NCBI RefSeq assembly: GCF_900103615.1
Contig: NZ_FNGW01000005.1
Location: 124,001 to 188,000 of the forward strand
DNA length: 64,000 bases
Source: Romboutsia lituseburensis DSM 797
GTDB lineage: Bacteria; Bacillota; Clostridia; Peptostreptococcales; Peptostreptococcaceae
Direction of reading: 5' to 3'
This document shows positions 1 to 7,909 of this stretch, one piece after another. Below the pieces are notes generated by a model. The model had not been told where the DNA came from. It ran no database searches and was given only the letters and a program-made list of their open reading frames with translations. The translations under genes were made by a program, and so were the position numbers. Positions within the stretch are counted from its first letter, which is position 1. Each line of letters opens with the position of its first letter.

Positions 1-6
1 ACTCAT
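1..6 (-). CDS. First two codons of a gene leaving the window (partial)
   Basis: Reading the minus strand from position 6, an ATG AGT follows a GGGGGT Shine-Dalgarno-like run about 5 bases upstream (positions 12-17), so a gene starting Met-Ser probably runs off the left edge. In Bacillus the gene next to rpmB on the opposite strand encodes an Asp23/Gls24 (YloU) family protein. That identity is only a synteny guess; two codons prove nothing. Confidence 0.4.
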
Positions 7-486
7 GGTTGACCCCCTTAAGTTCTTTTTTTATTATTTTTATTTTGCTCAGAAAAAGCTTAAAACTTTCTATTTTTTATGATATATAAGATATTATATA
101 GGTATTTTTAGTATAATTGTATATAATTTCAAATATATTATCTAAAAATTTCTATAATATGAAAATAAAAATTTTCATATTACTTTTTTTATATTATATA
201 AATTTATATATACTATAATACTATAAATATGATATAATTTAAACCTACCCAAAATTGTTTTAACAAATATTATTGTATTTTGGGTTATTAGAAAAAGAAA
301 TTATTAGTATTTCTTTTTTTAATATTTACTTTATACAAAATTATATATATAATTCTATATGATAACAAGATATTTCTCAATATGTGTAAAGCAAATATAT
401 ATTTCTATTGCACGTTTTCAATATTTATGTTAATATAAATATGTTTTTAGTCTTTAAATAGTTATCATTTTAAGGAGGTGTACTAA
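7..486. other. AT-rich intergenic region between the left-edge gene and rpmB
   Basis: About 480 bases with no convincing coding sequence. It holds a run of AT-rich sequence, an extended -10-like TGATATAAT at 230-238, an inverted repeat (ACCCAAAAT 247-255 with ATTTTGGGT 277-285), a terminator-like hairpin at 293-320, and the rpmB promoter at 408-436. The two hairpins behind the -10-like element could be a short leader or small transcript; see findings. Confidence 0.5.
408..436 (+). promoter_or_regulatory. Predicted sigma-A promoter of rpmB
   Basis: TTGCAC (408-413), 17 bases, then TAATAT (431-436), about 45 bases upstream of the rpmB AAGGAGGTG ribosome binding site at 472-480. Spacing and both hexamers are good, though the background is very AT-rich. 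Confidence 0.6.
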
Positions 487-675
487 ATGGCAAAGGTATG
501 TAGCGTATGTGGTAAAGGTAAGGTTTCTGGAAACCAAGTATCACACTCAAATAGACATAGCAGAAGAACGTGGTCAGCAAACTTAAGAAGTGTTAGAGCA
601 ATAATAGATGGTGCTCCTAAGAGAGTTAAAGTTTGTACTAGATGTTTACGTTCTGGTAAAATAGAAAGAGCTTAA
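487..675 (+). CDS. rpmB: 50S ribosomal protein L28, zinc-ribbon form
   Basis: A 62-residue protein of the usual L28 length, a component of the large ribosomal subunit near the tRNA exit region. The start is fixed by AAGGAGGTG six bases upstream. Two Cys-X2-Cys pairs (C5/C8 and C50/C53) mark the zinc-binding (C+) version of L28, unlike the cysteine-free copy found in Bacillus subtilis. The core sequence around HSNRHSRRTWSANL is typical. It is one of only two plus-strand genes here and is monocistronic: it has its own promoter and a strong terminator at 686-717. It faces spoVM on the other strand, an arrangement also seen in Bacillus. Confidence 0.97.
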   Translation: MAKVCSVCGKGKVSGNQVSHSNRHSRRTWSANLRSVRAIIDGAPKRVKVCTRCLRSGKIERA

Positions 676-685
676 TTGCTTTTTT

Positions 686-717
686 AAAGCCTACTTGGAA
701 AGTAGGCTTTTATTTTT
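686..717 (+). terminator. Intrinsic terminator after rpmB
   Basis: A perfect 11-bp stem (AAAGCCTACTT 686-696 with AAGTAGGCTTT 700-710), three-base loop, then TATTTTTG. The opposite strand lacks a U-run, so it mainly serves rpmB. Confidence 0.9.
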
Positions 718-731
718 GTTATATTATTTAT

Positions 732-809
732 TTATTTTTTATTAGGTCTCATAAAACGTAATACTATATTTGACATCCACTTAGGTAATTTTATTGTTAC
801 CATTTTCAT
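732..809 (-). CDS. spoVM: SpoVM, spore coat-anchoring amphipathic peptide
   Basis: A 25-codon frame on the minus strand, too short for most gene callers. It starts at 809 with MKMVTIKLPKWMSN and ends PNKK. The MK-x-x-TIKLPK start and total length match Bacillus SpoVM (26 residues), an amphipathic helix that recognises the convex forespore membrane and recruits the coat ATPase SpoIVA. SpoIVA is encoded at 43571-45043 in this window. A GGGGGGAT ribosome binding site sits about six bases upstream (813-820 region). Position next to rpmB and upstream of thiN-rpe-rsgA matches the conserved Firmicutes order. Transcription is expected to need sigma-E; I could not settle a promoter. Confidence 0.92.
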   Translation of the reverse strand: MKMVTIKLPKWMSNIVLRFMRPNKK

Positions 810-911
810 AAATTATCCCCCCATGATTATTTTTATTTTAACTCTACTTATAAAGTATATTTTTCTAGATATAAAAAAATTATTCCTATCTTATAAATTT
901 ATAATTATGAC

Positions 912-1061
912 TTAATATAAGAAAAATAATACCCCACATCCAATAAGAACAAAAGCTGTAAGTGCTGTCCATATCCAATTAGGTAATATCATAGATAAAA
1001 TAACTGCACTACCAGTTGCTAAACATAAAACCCCTAATAGGCCTTTTGAATTATTCCTCAT
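912..1061 (-). CDS. Small membrane protein, 49 residues, unknown function
   Basis: An ATG at 1061 preceded at good spacing by AGGAGGTG opens a 49-codon frame ending TAA at 912-914. The product has a short polar N-terminus (MRNNSKG) followed by two hydrophobic stretches (about residues 8-28 and 31-48), so it is probably a two-pass or hairpin membrane protein. It lies between spoVM and the flavodoxin-like gene in the same direction. I do not recognise the family. The ideal ribosome binding site, the absence of internal stops and the clean hydrophobic pattern support a real gene. A role in sporulation is only suggested by its neighbour. Confidence 0.7.
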   Translation of the reverse strand: MRNNSKGLLGVLCLATGSAVILSMILPNWIWTALTAFVLIGCGVLFFLY

Positions 1062-1165
1062 TAAAAACACCTCCTAGTGTGCTTTTATTAATCTATTGTT
1101 TAAATTCTATATTTTAAATTTATGCAAAATAATATATATTTAGACCTGTCCTACTTTTTTTTAAT

Positions 1166-1193
1166 AAAAAAAGATGCATTGACTGCACCTTTT
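1166..1193 (-). terminator. Terminator after the flavodoxin-like gene
   Basis: On the minus strand AAGGTGCA, a five-base loop, TGCATCTT (one G-U pair), then TTTTTTATT, directly overlapping the end of the gene at 1192. Confidence 0.75.
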
Positions 1194-1716
1194 ATATATT
1201 TTCCACTAACGATATAATTGATTTTTTATCGCACAAATCTATTTCTTTTTCAAATCCTTCTAATACTATTTTATCATCATCAGTTAAATCTCTGATACTT
1301 TTTCTATCAATACTAGATTTTAAGCCTTTCATAAGAAATTTATCGATTAAATTTAATTTTGAATAATCAAAAGCTCCTTTAAAATTAAAAACTTTAATAT
1401 TTTCTAATTGCTCTTTATTAAAGTTATTCTCTATTAATTTGTTAAAATTATCTTCTTTTGAATCTAACCCTACTGTAAATACTATAAGTTTTTTATCCTT
1501 TATACGTTCATAATTTTTATTTATAAATTTTATTCCATTTATTTTACCAACATATATTCCTCCACCATATATTATAGTATTATATGTTTCTAAATCTTTT
1601 CCCCTAATATCATTTATTTCATATAAATCTGCATCTAACCTTAATGCTATCCATCCTGCATATCGTTTTGAACTTCCATATTTAGACTTATAAATTACTG
1701 CAATTTTATTTTTCAT
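1192..1716 (-). CDS. Flavodoxin-domain protein (HemG-like fold)
   Basis: 174 residues. The N-terminus KIAVIYKSKYGSSKRYA matches the flavodoxin FMN-phosphate loop (T/S-x-Y-G-S-S/T pattern), and IIYGGGIYVGKINGIKF resembles the second FMN loop of the flavodoxin family related to protoporphyrinogen oxidase HemG. It is expected to be a soluble FMN-binding electron-transfer protein. No heme genes lie nearby, so the substrate is open. It appears monocistronic, with its own terminator and a GGGGGAT ribosome binding site at about 1721-1727. Confidence 0.75.
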   Translation of the reverse strand: MKNKIAVIYKSKYGSSKRYAGWIALRLDADLYEINDIRGKDLETYNTIIYGGGIYVGKINGIKFINKNYERIKDKKLIVFTVGLDSKEDNFNKLIENNFNKEQLENIKVFNFKGAFDYSKLNLIDKFLMKGLKSSIDRKSIRDLTDDDKIVLEGFEKEIDLCDKKSIISLVENI

Positions 1717-1805
1717 AGTATCCCCCTTTATTTTTTATTATATAGCTACAATAATACATATACTTTTTCTACACTTGCTTCTCCTCTATTATTTATGCTA
1801 TTTTA

Positions 1806-1846
1806 AAATAAATAAAAGATAGCTTCCGCTACCTTTTATTTATTCT
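1806..1846 (-). terminator. Terminator of the rpe-thiN transcript
   Basis: On the minus strand AAAAGGTAGC, loop GGAA, GCTATCTTTT, extended by A/T pairs and followed by ATTTATTTT. It overlaps the thiN stop codon. Confidence 0.85.
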
Positions 1847-2477
1847 TTATTACAAGTAAACTACCTTCATCTACTTTTATTTTACATTTATTTTCTATCA
1901 TCACATTTGAAATACCAAGAGGTAAATAAAATTTCATGTTATAGTTTTCAAGTGGATATTCTAAATTACTAAGAGTAACATATTTTGCATCTCCATTAAT
2001 AGGTATCACTGAAATAACATCGCCTTTTTTCCCATAAATTTCAATTTCTTCATTATCAACTATATAAATTTCTTCATTATCAGAAATGATCCTAGGTATT
2101 ATACCTTGCATTTTTACATAATATAATAAATTTATATTAGCAATCATATGATCAATTCTTCCACCTAATGCCCCTAAAAAATCTATGTTAGTTGCATTCA
2201 ACTTTTGGGCTAAATATATACATAATTCTGTATCTGTTTCATTTTTTTTAGCAGGAAATTTTTCAAACTTAACATCTGAATTTTTGTAATAAATCCTAAC
2301 CTCTTCTTTAACAGAATCTAAATCTCCTATTATAAAATTAGGTTTTATTTTCATATTATAAGTATGATTTGCCCCACCATCAGCACATATTATATAATCA
2401 TAATTTTCTTTTAAGATATGATTTTTTAATTTATTGTAATTACTTATTTCTCCATTTAATACAATACATACTTTCAT
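1836..2477 (-). CDS. thiN: Thiamine pyrophosphokinase
   Basis: 213 residues, usual length for the family. It transfers pyrophosphate from ATP to thiamine to make the cofactor thiamine diphosphate in the cytoplasm. Diagnostic motifs are ADGGANHTY near residue 32, GDLDSV near 51, a K-x-E-T-D-T-E-L segment near 78, and GALGGRIDH near 101, together forming the catalytic N-terminal domain. The C-terminal beta domain follows. It is the last gene of the rsgA-rpe-thiN cluster, eight bases after rpe, an order shared with many Firmicutes. No TPP riboswitch is visible upstream. Confidence 0.96.
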   Translation of the reverse strand: MKVCIVLNGEISNYNKLKNHILKENYDYIICADGGANHTYNMKIKPNFIIGDLDSVKEEVRIYYKNSDVKFEKFPAKKNETDTELCIYLAQKLNATNIDFLGALGGRIDHMIANINLLYYVKMQGIIPRIISDNEEIYIVDNEEIEIYGKKGDVISVIPINGDAKYVTLSNLEYPLENYNMKFYLPLGISNVMIENKCKIKVDEGSLLVIKNK

Positions 2478-2485
2478 AATTATAC

Positions 2486-3142
2486 CTATATATTTGCATT
2501 TTTTCTAAATAGCTGTACAGTTTCACTTATGTTATTACTGTTAAATATAGCTGATCCTGCAACTATAACATTTGCACCAGCTTCAACTACCTTATTTACA
2601 TTTTCTGGTTTTATACCACCATCAACTTGTATATCTACATTCAGATTTTGATCATCTATTATACCCTTTAATTCTTTTATTTTAGGTATCATACCTTCTA
2701 TAAATGATTGGCCACCAAACCCTGGATTCACAGTCATTATAAGTACCATATCTACATCACTTAATACATGTTTTATAGTTTCAATAGGTGTAGCTGGATT
2801 TAATGCAACTCCTGCCTTTATTCCATGTGATTTTATATTTTGTATCGTTCTATGTAAATGTATACATGCTTCCTGATGAACCACTATTAAGTCACATCCT
2901 GCATCTACAAAATCTTTTATATATTGATCCGGATTTTCTATCATAAGATGTGCATCAAATACCATATTAACATCTTTTCTTAAAGATTTAACTAACGAAG
3001 GACCTAATGTTATATTTGGTACAAAGTGTCCATCCATCACATCTATATGTAAATATTCACAACCTGCCTCTTCTACTTTCTTTACATCTTCTAATAATCT
3101 TGCAAAATCAGCTGATAATATCGATGGTGCTAATTTAATCAT
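2486..3142 (-). CDS. rpe: Ribulose-phosphate 3-epimerase
   Basis: 218 residues, full length. It interconverts ribulose 5-phosphate and xylulose 5-phosphate in the pentose phosphate pathway. TIM-barrel motifs are clear: PSILSADFARL at the N-terminus, HIDVMDGHFVPN with metal-binding His and Asp, VNPGFGGQ and the phosphate-binding DGGIKPENV. It begins two bases after the rsgA stop and is eight bases from thiN, so the three are almost certainly co-transcribed. Confidence 0.97.
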   Translation of the reverse strand: MIKLAPSILSADFARLLEDVKKVEEAGCEYLHIDVMDGHFVPNITLGPSLVKSLRKDVNMVFDAHLMIENPDQYIKDFVDAGCDLIVVHQEACIHLHRTIQNIKSHGIKAGVALNPATPIETIKHVLSDVDMVLIMTVNPGFGGQSFIEGMIPKIKELKGIIDDQNLNVDIQVDGGIKPENVNKVVEAGANVIVAGSAIFNSNNISETVQLFRKNANI

Positions 3143-3144
3143 TT

Positions 3145-4026
3145 TTAATATCTCCTTTTCCCTTGTCTAATTTCATTTAGTAGCTGTATGTAGCTATCAT
3201 ATCTTTTCTTAGATATTTTTCCTCTTTCTACAGCTTCCTTAACAGCACAACTAGGTTCTTTTTCATGTATACATCTTGATCCAAATCTACAATCATCAAA
3301 TTCATCAAATTCTATAAAGAATTCTTTAAGTTCAGTTTCAGAAATGTCATCAAGTGTCAATGAGCTAAATCCTGGTGTATCTGCTACCATACCCCCGCAT
3401 TCTAATTTTAGAAGCTCTGCATGCCTAGTTGTATGTTTCCCTCTTTTTATTTTATCACTAACTTCACCAGTTTGTAGCTTAAAGTTTTTATCTATTTCAT
3501 TTAATAAACTTGATTTACCTACTCCTGATGGACCGGCAAATACAACTACATTCCCAGCTAATTCATCTTTAACCTTGTCTATATTTAATTTAGTTTTATT
3601 ACTTACAGGTATAACTTTATATCCGCTAAGTTCATATGTTGATTTTACTTCATCTAAAATATTCTCATCATCTAAGTCAGCCTTAGTAAGTATTATAACA
3701 ATTTCTAACCCTTCTTTTTCTGCTAATACTATAAATCTATCTAATAGGGATAAATTCGGCTTAGGATTCTTTATAGCAAATACTATTAAAGCTTTATTAA
3801 CATTTGCTATAGGTGGTCTCACAAGCTCTGTGTCCCTTTTATTTATCTCTTCAATAACCCCTTTTTTATTTTCTTCGTCAACTACACTTATAGCTACTCT
3901 ATCTCCAACTAAAGGTGTTACTTTTTGTTTTCTAAATATACCTCTCGCTCTGCATTCATAAAGACCAACTTGTGTATCTACGTAATAAAATCCCCCTATT
4001 CCTTTTATTATTTGTCCATTTAACAT
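3145..4026 (-). CDS. rsgA: Ribosome small-subunit GTPase RsgA
   Basis: 293 residues. RsgA is a circularly permuted GTPase that checks late 30S subunit assembly. The order seen is an OB-fold N-terminus, then the G4 motif LTKADL, then the P-loop GPSGVGKSSLLN, the G3 motif DTPGF, and a C-terminal zinc knuckle with CRFGSRCIHEKEPSC. The start follows AGGAGGCAATAA. In Bacillus the gene lies directly after prkC; here a terminator separates the two, so rsgA-rpe-thiN may have their own promoter in the AT-rich 4030-4130 stretch. Confidence 0.97.
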   Translation of the reverse strand: MLNGQIIKGIGGFYYVDTQVGLYECRARGIFRKQKVTPLVGDRVAISVVDEENKKGVIEEINKRDTELVRPPIANVNKALIVFAIKNPKPNLSLLDRFIVLAEKEGLEIVIILTKADLDDENILDEVKSTYELSGYKVIPVSNKTKLNIDKVKDELAGNVVVFAGPSGVGKSSLLNEIDKNFKLQTGEVSDKIKRGKHTTRHAELLKLECGGMVADTPGFSSLTLDDISETELKEFFIEFDEFDDCRFGSRCIHEKEPSCAVKEAVERGKISKKRYDSYIQLLNEIRQGKRRY

Positions 4027-4137
4027 TTATTGCCTCCTCTAATTTTTACTCATATATCTATTGTATCCTATTTTACTATAATATCATAATAAGTTTATAA
4101 TTAATCATAATTATAATAAATTTATGATTAATCGTAA

Positions 4138-4166
4138 AAAAAGCCTAACTATTTAGTTAGACTTCT
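4138..4166 (-). terminator. Terminator after prkC
   Basis: On the minus strand AAGTCTAACT, loop AAAT, AGTTAGGCTT (one G-U pair), then TTTTTTTACG. It separates the kinase operon from rsgA. Confidence 0.85.
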
Positions 4167-4183
4167 TTACTGTTTAATTTCAT

Positions 4184-6091
4184 TTACTCTGTTTCTGAAC
4201 CATCAGTTGCAGGGGGATGAGGAGTTACTGTACTTCCTCCACCTGTATTTTCATTGCCACCTTCTTCTGTACTTCCACCTGTAGATCCGCCATTATTTGA
4301 TCCATTATTGCTTCCTGAACCGTTATTACTACCTGATCCTCCAGTATTATTTCCTGATCCACCATTATTGTGTGAACCATTATTATTTCCTGATCCATTA
4401 TTATTTGATCCATTATCATTTCCACCAGGATTTGTAGGTAATGTTGGAGTCTCTGGAGTAGGAGTTACTTCTTCTTTCTTGTCCTCTTCTGGCTTTGGAG
4501 TTTCAACTGGCTTCGGACCTTTACTTATAACTACATCAATCTTATCGCCTTCTTCAACACTTCCTGATCCTGATTTTGGACTTTGACTTATAACTACACC
4601 CTGCTTAAAAGTATCGCTATACTCTTGTTTTATATTACCAAGTTTTAATTTATTTTCTTTAAGGATATTCTCAGCTTCTCCAAGAATCATGCCCACTATA
4701 TTTGGTATTACACCTTCTTTTGCACCTTTACTTAGGTATATAGTTACTGTGTCTCCTTCTTGTAACTCTGTACCAGCTTTAGGAGTTTGATATATTACGC
4801 AATTTTCTTTTACATCTGCATTATATTCTTCTCTTATCTCAACCTTTAAATTTAAATCTGATAATTTCTTTTGAGCGTCATCTAAATATTCGTTTGAAAC
4901 ATCTGGAACAGTAACAGTCTGCTGTTGTTCAGAACTTTTTCCAAATAAATATTGACCTGCAAATTTAGTTGCTAAATAAACTTGTGTTCCTAATATCAAC
5001 ACTAAAACAACTGCAGCTACTACTAGAAGTTTTTTAGCTAAAGGGCTATCTTCTTTACGCTGCTTATTTTTCTTATTTTTCTTTTTATCCTTTTTGAATC
5101 TAGGTTTTTCTTCTAATTCTTCAGAGTATTCATCATCTTCATATTCATCTTCATACTCGTCTTCATCAAAGTCTTGTAATGGAGGACTCATTTTCATAGA
5201 TTTATTTAAATCTTTTTCATCTATCTTTTGAGTAGCATAATTATCATATTCTTTTATAAAATCTAAATCTATATTTTTTTCAATATACTCAATATCCTCT
5301 ATTAATTCTTCTGCACTTTGATATCTATTAACTGTAGACTTTTCAGTTAGCTTTTTAATTATAGTTCTTACACTTTGTGGTATATTTATTTTTTCATCCT
5401 GAGTAAATTCAATTTCATCATTTATATGCTGAAGTGCTATTGATATAGGACTATCACCTCTAAACGGTACTTTTCCAATTAACATTTCATATAACACTAT
5501 ACCTAAAGAATAAAGGTCTGCATTGCTAGTTACATACTTCCCTTTTGCTTGTTCAGGAGAAAAATAATGTACTGAACCTATTATACTTCCTATATTAGTC
5601 ATAGTAGAATTCGAGACAGCTTTTGCTATACCAAAGTCTGCAACCTTAACTATTCTTCCTTCATTTGATATAAGAATATTATGAGGCTTTATATCTCTAT
5701 GAACAATGCCTTTTTTATGAGCTGCACTAAGAGCCATAGCTATTTGTTTAGCTATGTCTAAAGCAGTATACTCATCTAAAGTTCCTTCATTTTGTATTAT
5801 TTCTTTTAGATTTTGGCCATCTATAAATTCCATAACTATATAATGTACTCTTCCATCTTCACCTACATCATATACATTAACAATGTTAGGGTGCGAGAGG
5901 CTGGCAACAGCTTCTGCTTCCCTTTTAAATTTGCTTAAGAATTCTTCATCATCTACAAATTCAGGTCTTAAAACTTTAACTGCTACAGTTCTGTTTAATA
6001 ACCTATCCTTAGCTTCATATACAAAAGCCATACCTCCATCACCAATTTTTCTGATGATTTCATATCTATTTCCTAAAACAGTCTCTCCCAC
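4184..6091 (-). CDS. prkC: Membrane Ser/Thr protein kinase with PASTA domains
   Basis: 635 residues with a GTG start. The Hanks-type kinase domain covers residues 9-270 (HRDIKPHN catalytic loop, DFGIAKA, GSVHYFSPEQAKG). An acidic linker and a basic KKNKKNK stretch precede one membrane helix near residues 352-378. Two PASTA domains follow outside the cell (about 395-460 and 461-530) and would sense muropeptides or lipid II. The last ~100 residues are a P/T/E then Asn-Gly-Ser-rich low-complexity tail, which is unusual for the family. The cognate phosphatase gene lies 12 bases upstream. It probably controls cell-wall metabolism, germination or stress responses, as in other Firmicutes. Confidence 0.96.
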   Translation of the reverse strand: MGETVLGNRYEIIRKIGDGGMAFVYEAKDRLLNRTVAVKVLRPEFVDDEEFLSKFKREAEAVASLSHPNIVNVYDVGEDGRVHYIVMEFIDGQNLKEIIQNEGTLDEYTALDIAKQIAMALSAAHKKGIVHRDIKPHNILISNEGRIVKVADFGIAKAVSNSTMTNIGSIIGSVHYFSPEQAKGKYVTSNADLYSLGIVLYEMLIGKVPFRGDSPISIALQHINDEIEFTQDEKINIPQSVRTIIKKLTEKSTVNRYQSAEELIEDIEYIEKNIDLDFIKEYDNYATQKIDEKDLNKSMKMSPPLQDFDEDEYEDEYEDDEYSEELEEKPRFKKDKKKNKKNKQRKEDSPLAKKLLVVAAVVLVLILGTQVYLATKFAGQYLFGKSSEQQQTVTVPDVSNEYLDDAQKKLSDLNLKVEIREEYNADVKENCVIYQTPKAGTELQEGDTVTIYLSKGAKEGVIPNIVGMILGEAENILKENKLKLGNIKQEYSDTFKQGVVISQSPKSGSGSVEEGDKIDVVISKGPKPVETPKPEEDKKEEVTPTPETPTLPTNPGGNDNGSNNNGSGNNNGSHNNGGSGNNTGGSGSNNGSGSNNGSNNGGSTGGSTEEGGNENTGGGSTVTPHPPATDGSETE

Positions 6092-6103
6092 TTTATCACC
6101 ATC

Positions 6104-6853
6104 CTACTTATCTTCTACTAAAATAACCGAAATATTATCTTTTCCAGCTATATCATTAGCTTCATCTATTAATTCTTGAGCTAATAATTCTACAGATTCT
6201 CTTTTCTCTACTATTTCTTTTATAGTTTTATCATCTACAAATCCTGTTAATCCATCGCTTGCTAAAAGAACTTTATCACCTTTATCTATTTTATACTTAA
6301 ATATATCAACAATTACCATCTCATCTGTTCCCATAGCTCTAGTTATATGATTTCTCCTTGGATGGTTCTTTGCTTCTTCTTCTGTTATAATATGAGCTCG
6401 TACAAGTTCTTCTACTACAGAATGGTCTATCGTTACTTTAGAAAACTCATATCTGCTTAATAAATAACATCTACTATCTCCCACATTCGCTACATATAAA
6501 TTATTTTTATATAATATAGCAGTTGTCAATGTAGTTCCCATGCCTTCAAATTCTTCACTACTTTTAGATTTCTCATAAATAATAGAATTAACATTGTTGT
6601 AAGCTTGTTTTATTATATCGTCTACATAATCTATTTTTATGTTGTTATGTTGCAATAAATTCTCTTTTAAAAAACATATTATATTTTCTACCGCTAACTT
6701 ACTTGCTACTTCACCTTTTTTATGACCACCCATTCCATCAGCTAAAGCAAATATTCCGATAGAACCAAAATCTGTTTGTACAATTTCCCCCTTACAGTAG
6801 TCTTCGTTATTTTTTCTAACTTTTCCTATATCGGAGGCACAACTATAAATCAT
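6104..6853 (-). CDS. stp: PP2C-type Ser/Thr protein phosphatase (Stp/PrpC)
   Basis: 249 residues, a soluble PPM/PP2C metal-dependent phosphatase that reverses PrkC phosphorylation. Metal-binding motifs are visible: the SDIGKVRKNNED start, ALADGMGGHKKGE, NVGDSRCYLL, LLASDGLTGFV and GKDNISVILV at the end. The start at 6853 follows GGGGGAAG. It lies between rlmN (17 bases) and prkC (12 bases), the standard rlmN-stp-prkC order. Confidence 0.97.
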   Translation of the reverse strand: MIYSCASDIGKVRKNNEDYCKGEIVQTDFGSIGIFALADGMGGHKKGEVASKLAVENIICFLKENLLQHNNIKIDYVDDIIKQAYNNVNSIIYEKSKSSEEFEGMGTTLTTAILYKNNLYVANVGDSRCYLLSRYEFSKVTIDHSVVEELVRAHIITEEEAKNHPRRNHITRAMGTDEMVIVDIFKYKIDKGDKVLLASDGLTGFVDDKTIKEIVEKRESVELLAQELIDEANDIAGKDNISVILVEDK

Positions 6854-6870
6854 ACGACTTCCCCCTTAAG

Positions 6871-7902
6871 CTACTTATGTTTTCTTCTTAGTTGTCCACA
6901 AGCTCCACCTATATCAGATCCCATGGATATTCTAACTGTAGCTGGTATATTATTTTTTTCTAGTATATCTCTAAACTTGTATATATGAGATTTATCTGGT
7001 CTTTCAAAATCTCTTTCCTCTACATTATTTATAGGAATTAAATTTACATGACATAAAATTCCTTTTAATAAGCTTACAAGTTTCATAGCTTCTTTTTCCG
7101 AGTCATTGACACCTCTTATTAAAGAGTATTCAAATGTTACTCTTCTATTGGTTTTTCTAATATAATACTTACATGCATCTAGTATATCTTCTATCGGATA
7201 TGCATTAGCTATAGGCATAATTTCTTTTCTTTTATCATCGTAAGGTGAATGTAGAGATAGTGCTAAGTTTATAGGTATCTCTAAATCAGCTAATTCCCTC
7301 ATTTTATTTGCTATTCCACATGTTGATAAAGTTATATGTCTATATCCAATATTTAGTCCATTTTTATCATTAACAACTCTTAAAAACTGCTTAGTATTTT
7401 CAAAATTATCTAGAGGTTCTCCACTTCCCATCAAAACAAGATTAGATACTCTTTTGCCTGTATCTTCTTGTATTTTTAATACTTGATCTAAAATTTCCCA
7501 TGGTTCTAAGTTTCTTATTAATCCATCTAAGGTTGATGCACAAAACTTGCATCCCATTCTACATCCAACTTGATTAGATATACAAACTGTAACTCTATCT
7601 TCATAATCCATCATTACAGTCTCTATTATATTACCATCATTTAATAAAAATAAATACTTTTTAGTTTTATCTACTTTTGATTCTAATTTTAATTCTATTT
7701 CTATGTTCCCAATATAAGATACTTCATCCAACTTTTCTCTTAAATTTTTTGGTATATTATTCATATCGTCAAAAGTTTTAGCACCTCTATAAATCCATGA
7801 ATAAATTTGACTACCTCTAAATGGTTTTTCACCAATAGTCTTCATAAATTCTTTAAGTTCTGCTTCTGTAAAGTTTTTTAATGCTACCTTATTTTGATTC
7901 AT
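6871..7902 (-). CDS. rlmN: 23S rRNA/tRNA adenine-C2 methyltransferase RlmN
   Basis: 343 residues. A radical-SAM enzyme that methylates A2503 of 23S rRNA and A37 of some tRNAs. The cluster motif CRMGCKFCAST is present near residue 117. The C-terminal GGACGQL carries the methyl-carrying cysteine, and the second conserved cysteine lies in LSTCGIAN-type sequence. It overlaps nothing and sits seven bases after rsmB in one operon with stp and prkC. Confidence 0.97.
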   Translation of the reverse strand: MNQNKVALKNFTEAELKEFMKTIGEKPFRGSQIYSWIYRGAKTFDDMNNIPKNLREKLDEVSYIGNIEIELKLESKVDKTKKYLFLLNDGNIIETVMMDYEDRVTVCISNQVGCRMGCKFCASTLDGLIRNLEPWEILDQVLKIQEDTGKRVSNLVLMGSGEPLDNFENTKQFLRVVNDKNGLNIGYRHITLSTCGIANKMRELADLEIPINLALSLHSPYDDKRKEIMPIANAYPIEDILDACKYYIRKTNRRVTFEYSLIRGVNDSEKEAMKLVSLLKGILCHVNLIPINNVEERDFERPDKSHIYKFRDILEKNNIPATVRISMGSDIGGACGQLRRKHK

Positions 7903-7909
7903 ATTATCA

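Noticed and set aside
3344-3961. A 205-codon plus-strand frame opposite rsgA
   Set aside because: It lies entirely antisense to a clear rsgA gene, has no ribosome binding site, and its composition is the mirror of the real gene.
4225-4586. Alternative frames and repeated units at the prkC 3' end that look like a repeat array
   Set aside because: The repeats are codons for the Asn-Gly-Ser tail; spacing is irregular, so it is not a CRISPR array, and the other frames lack start signals.
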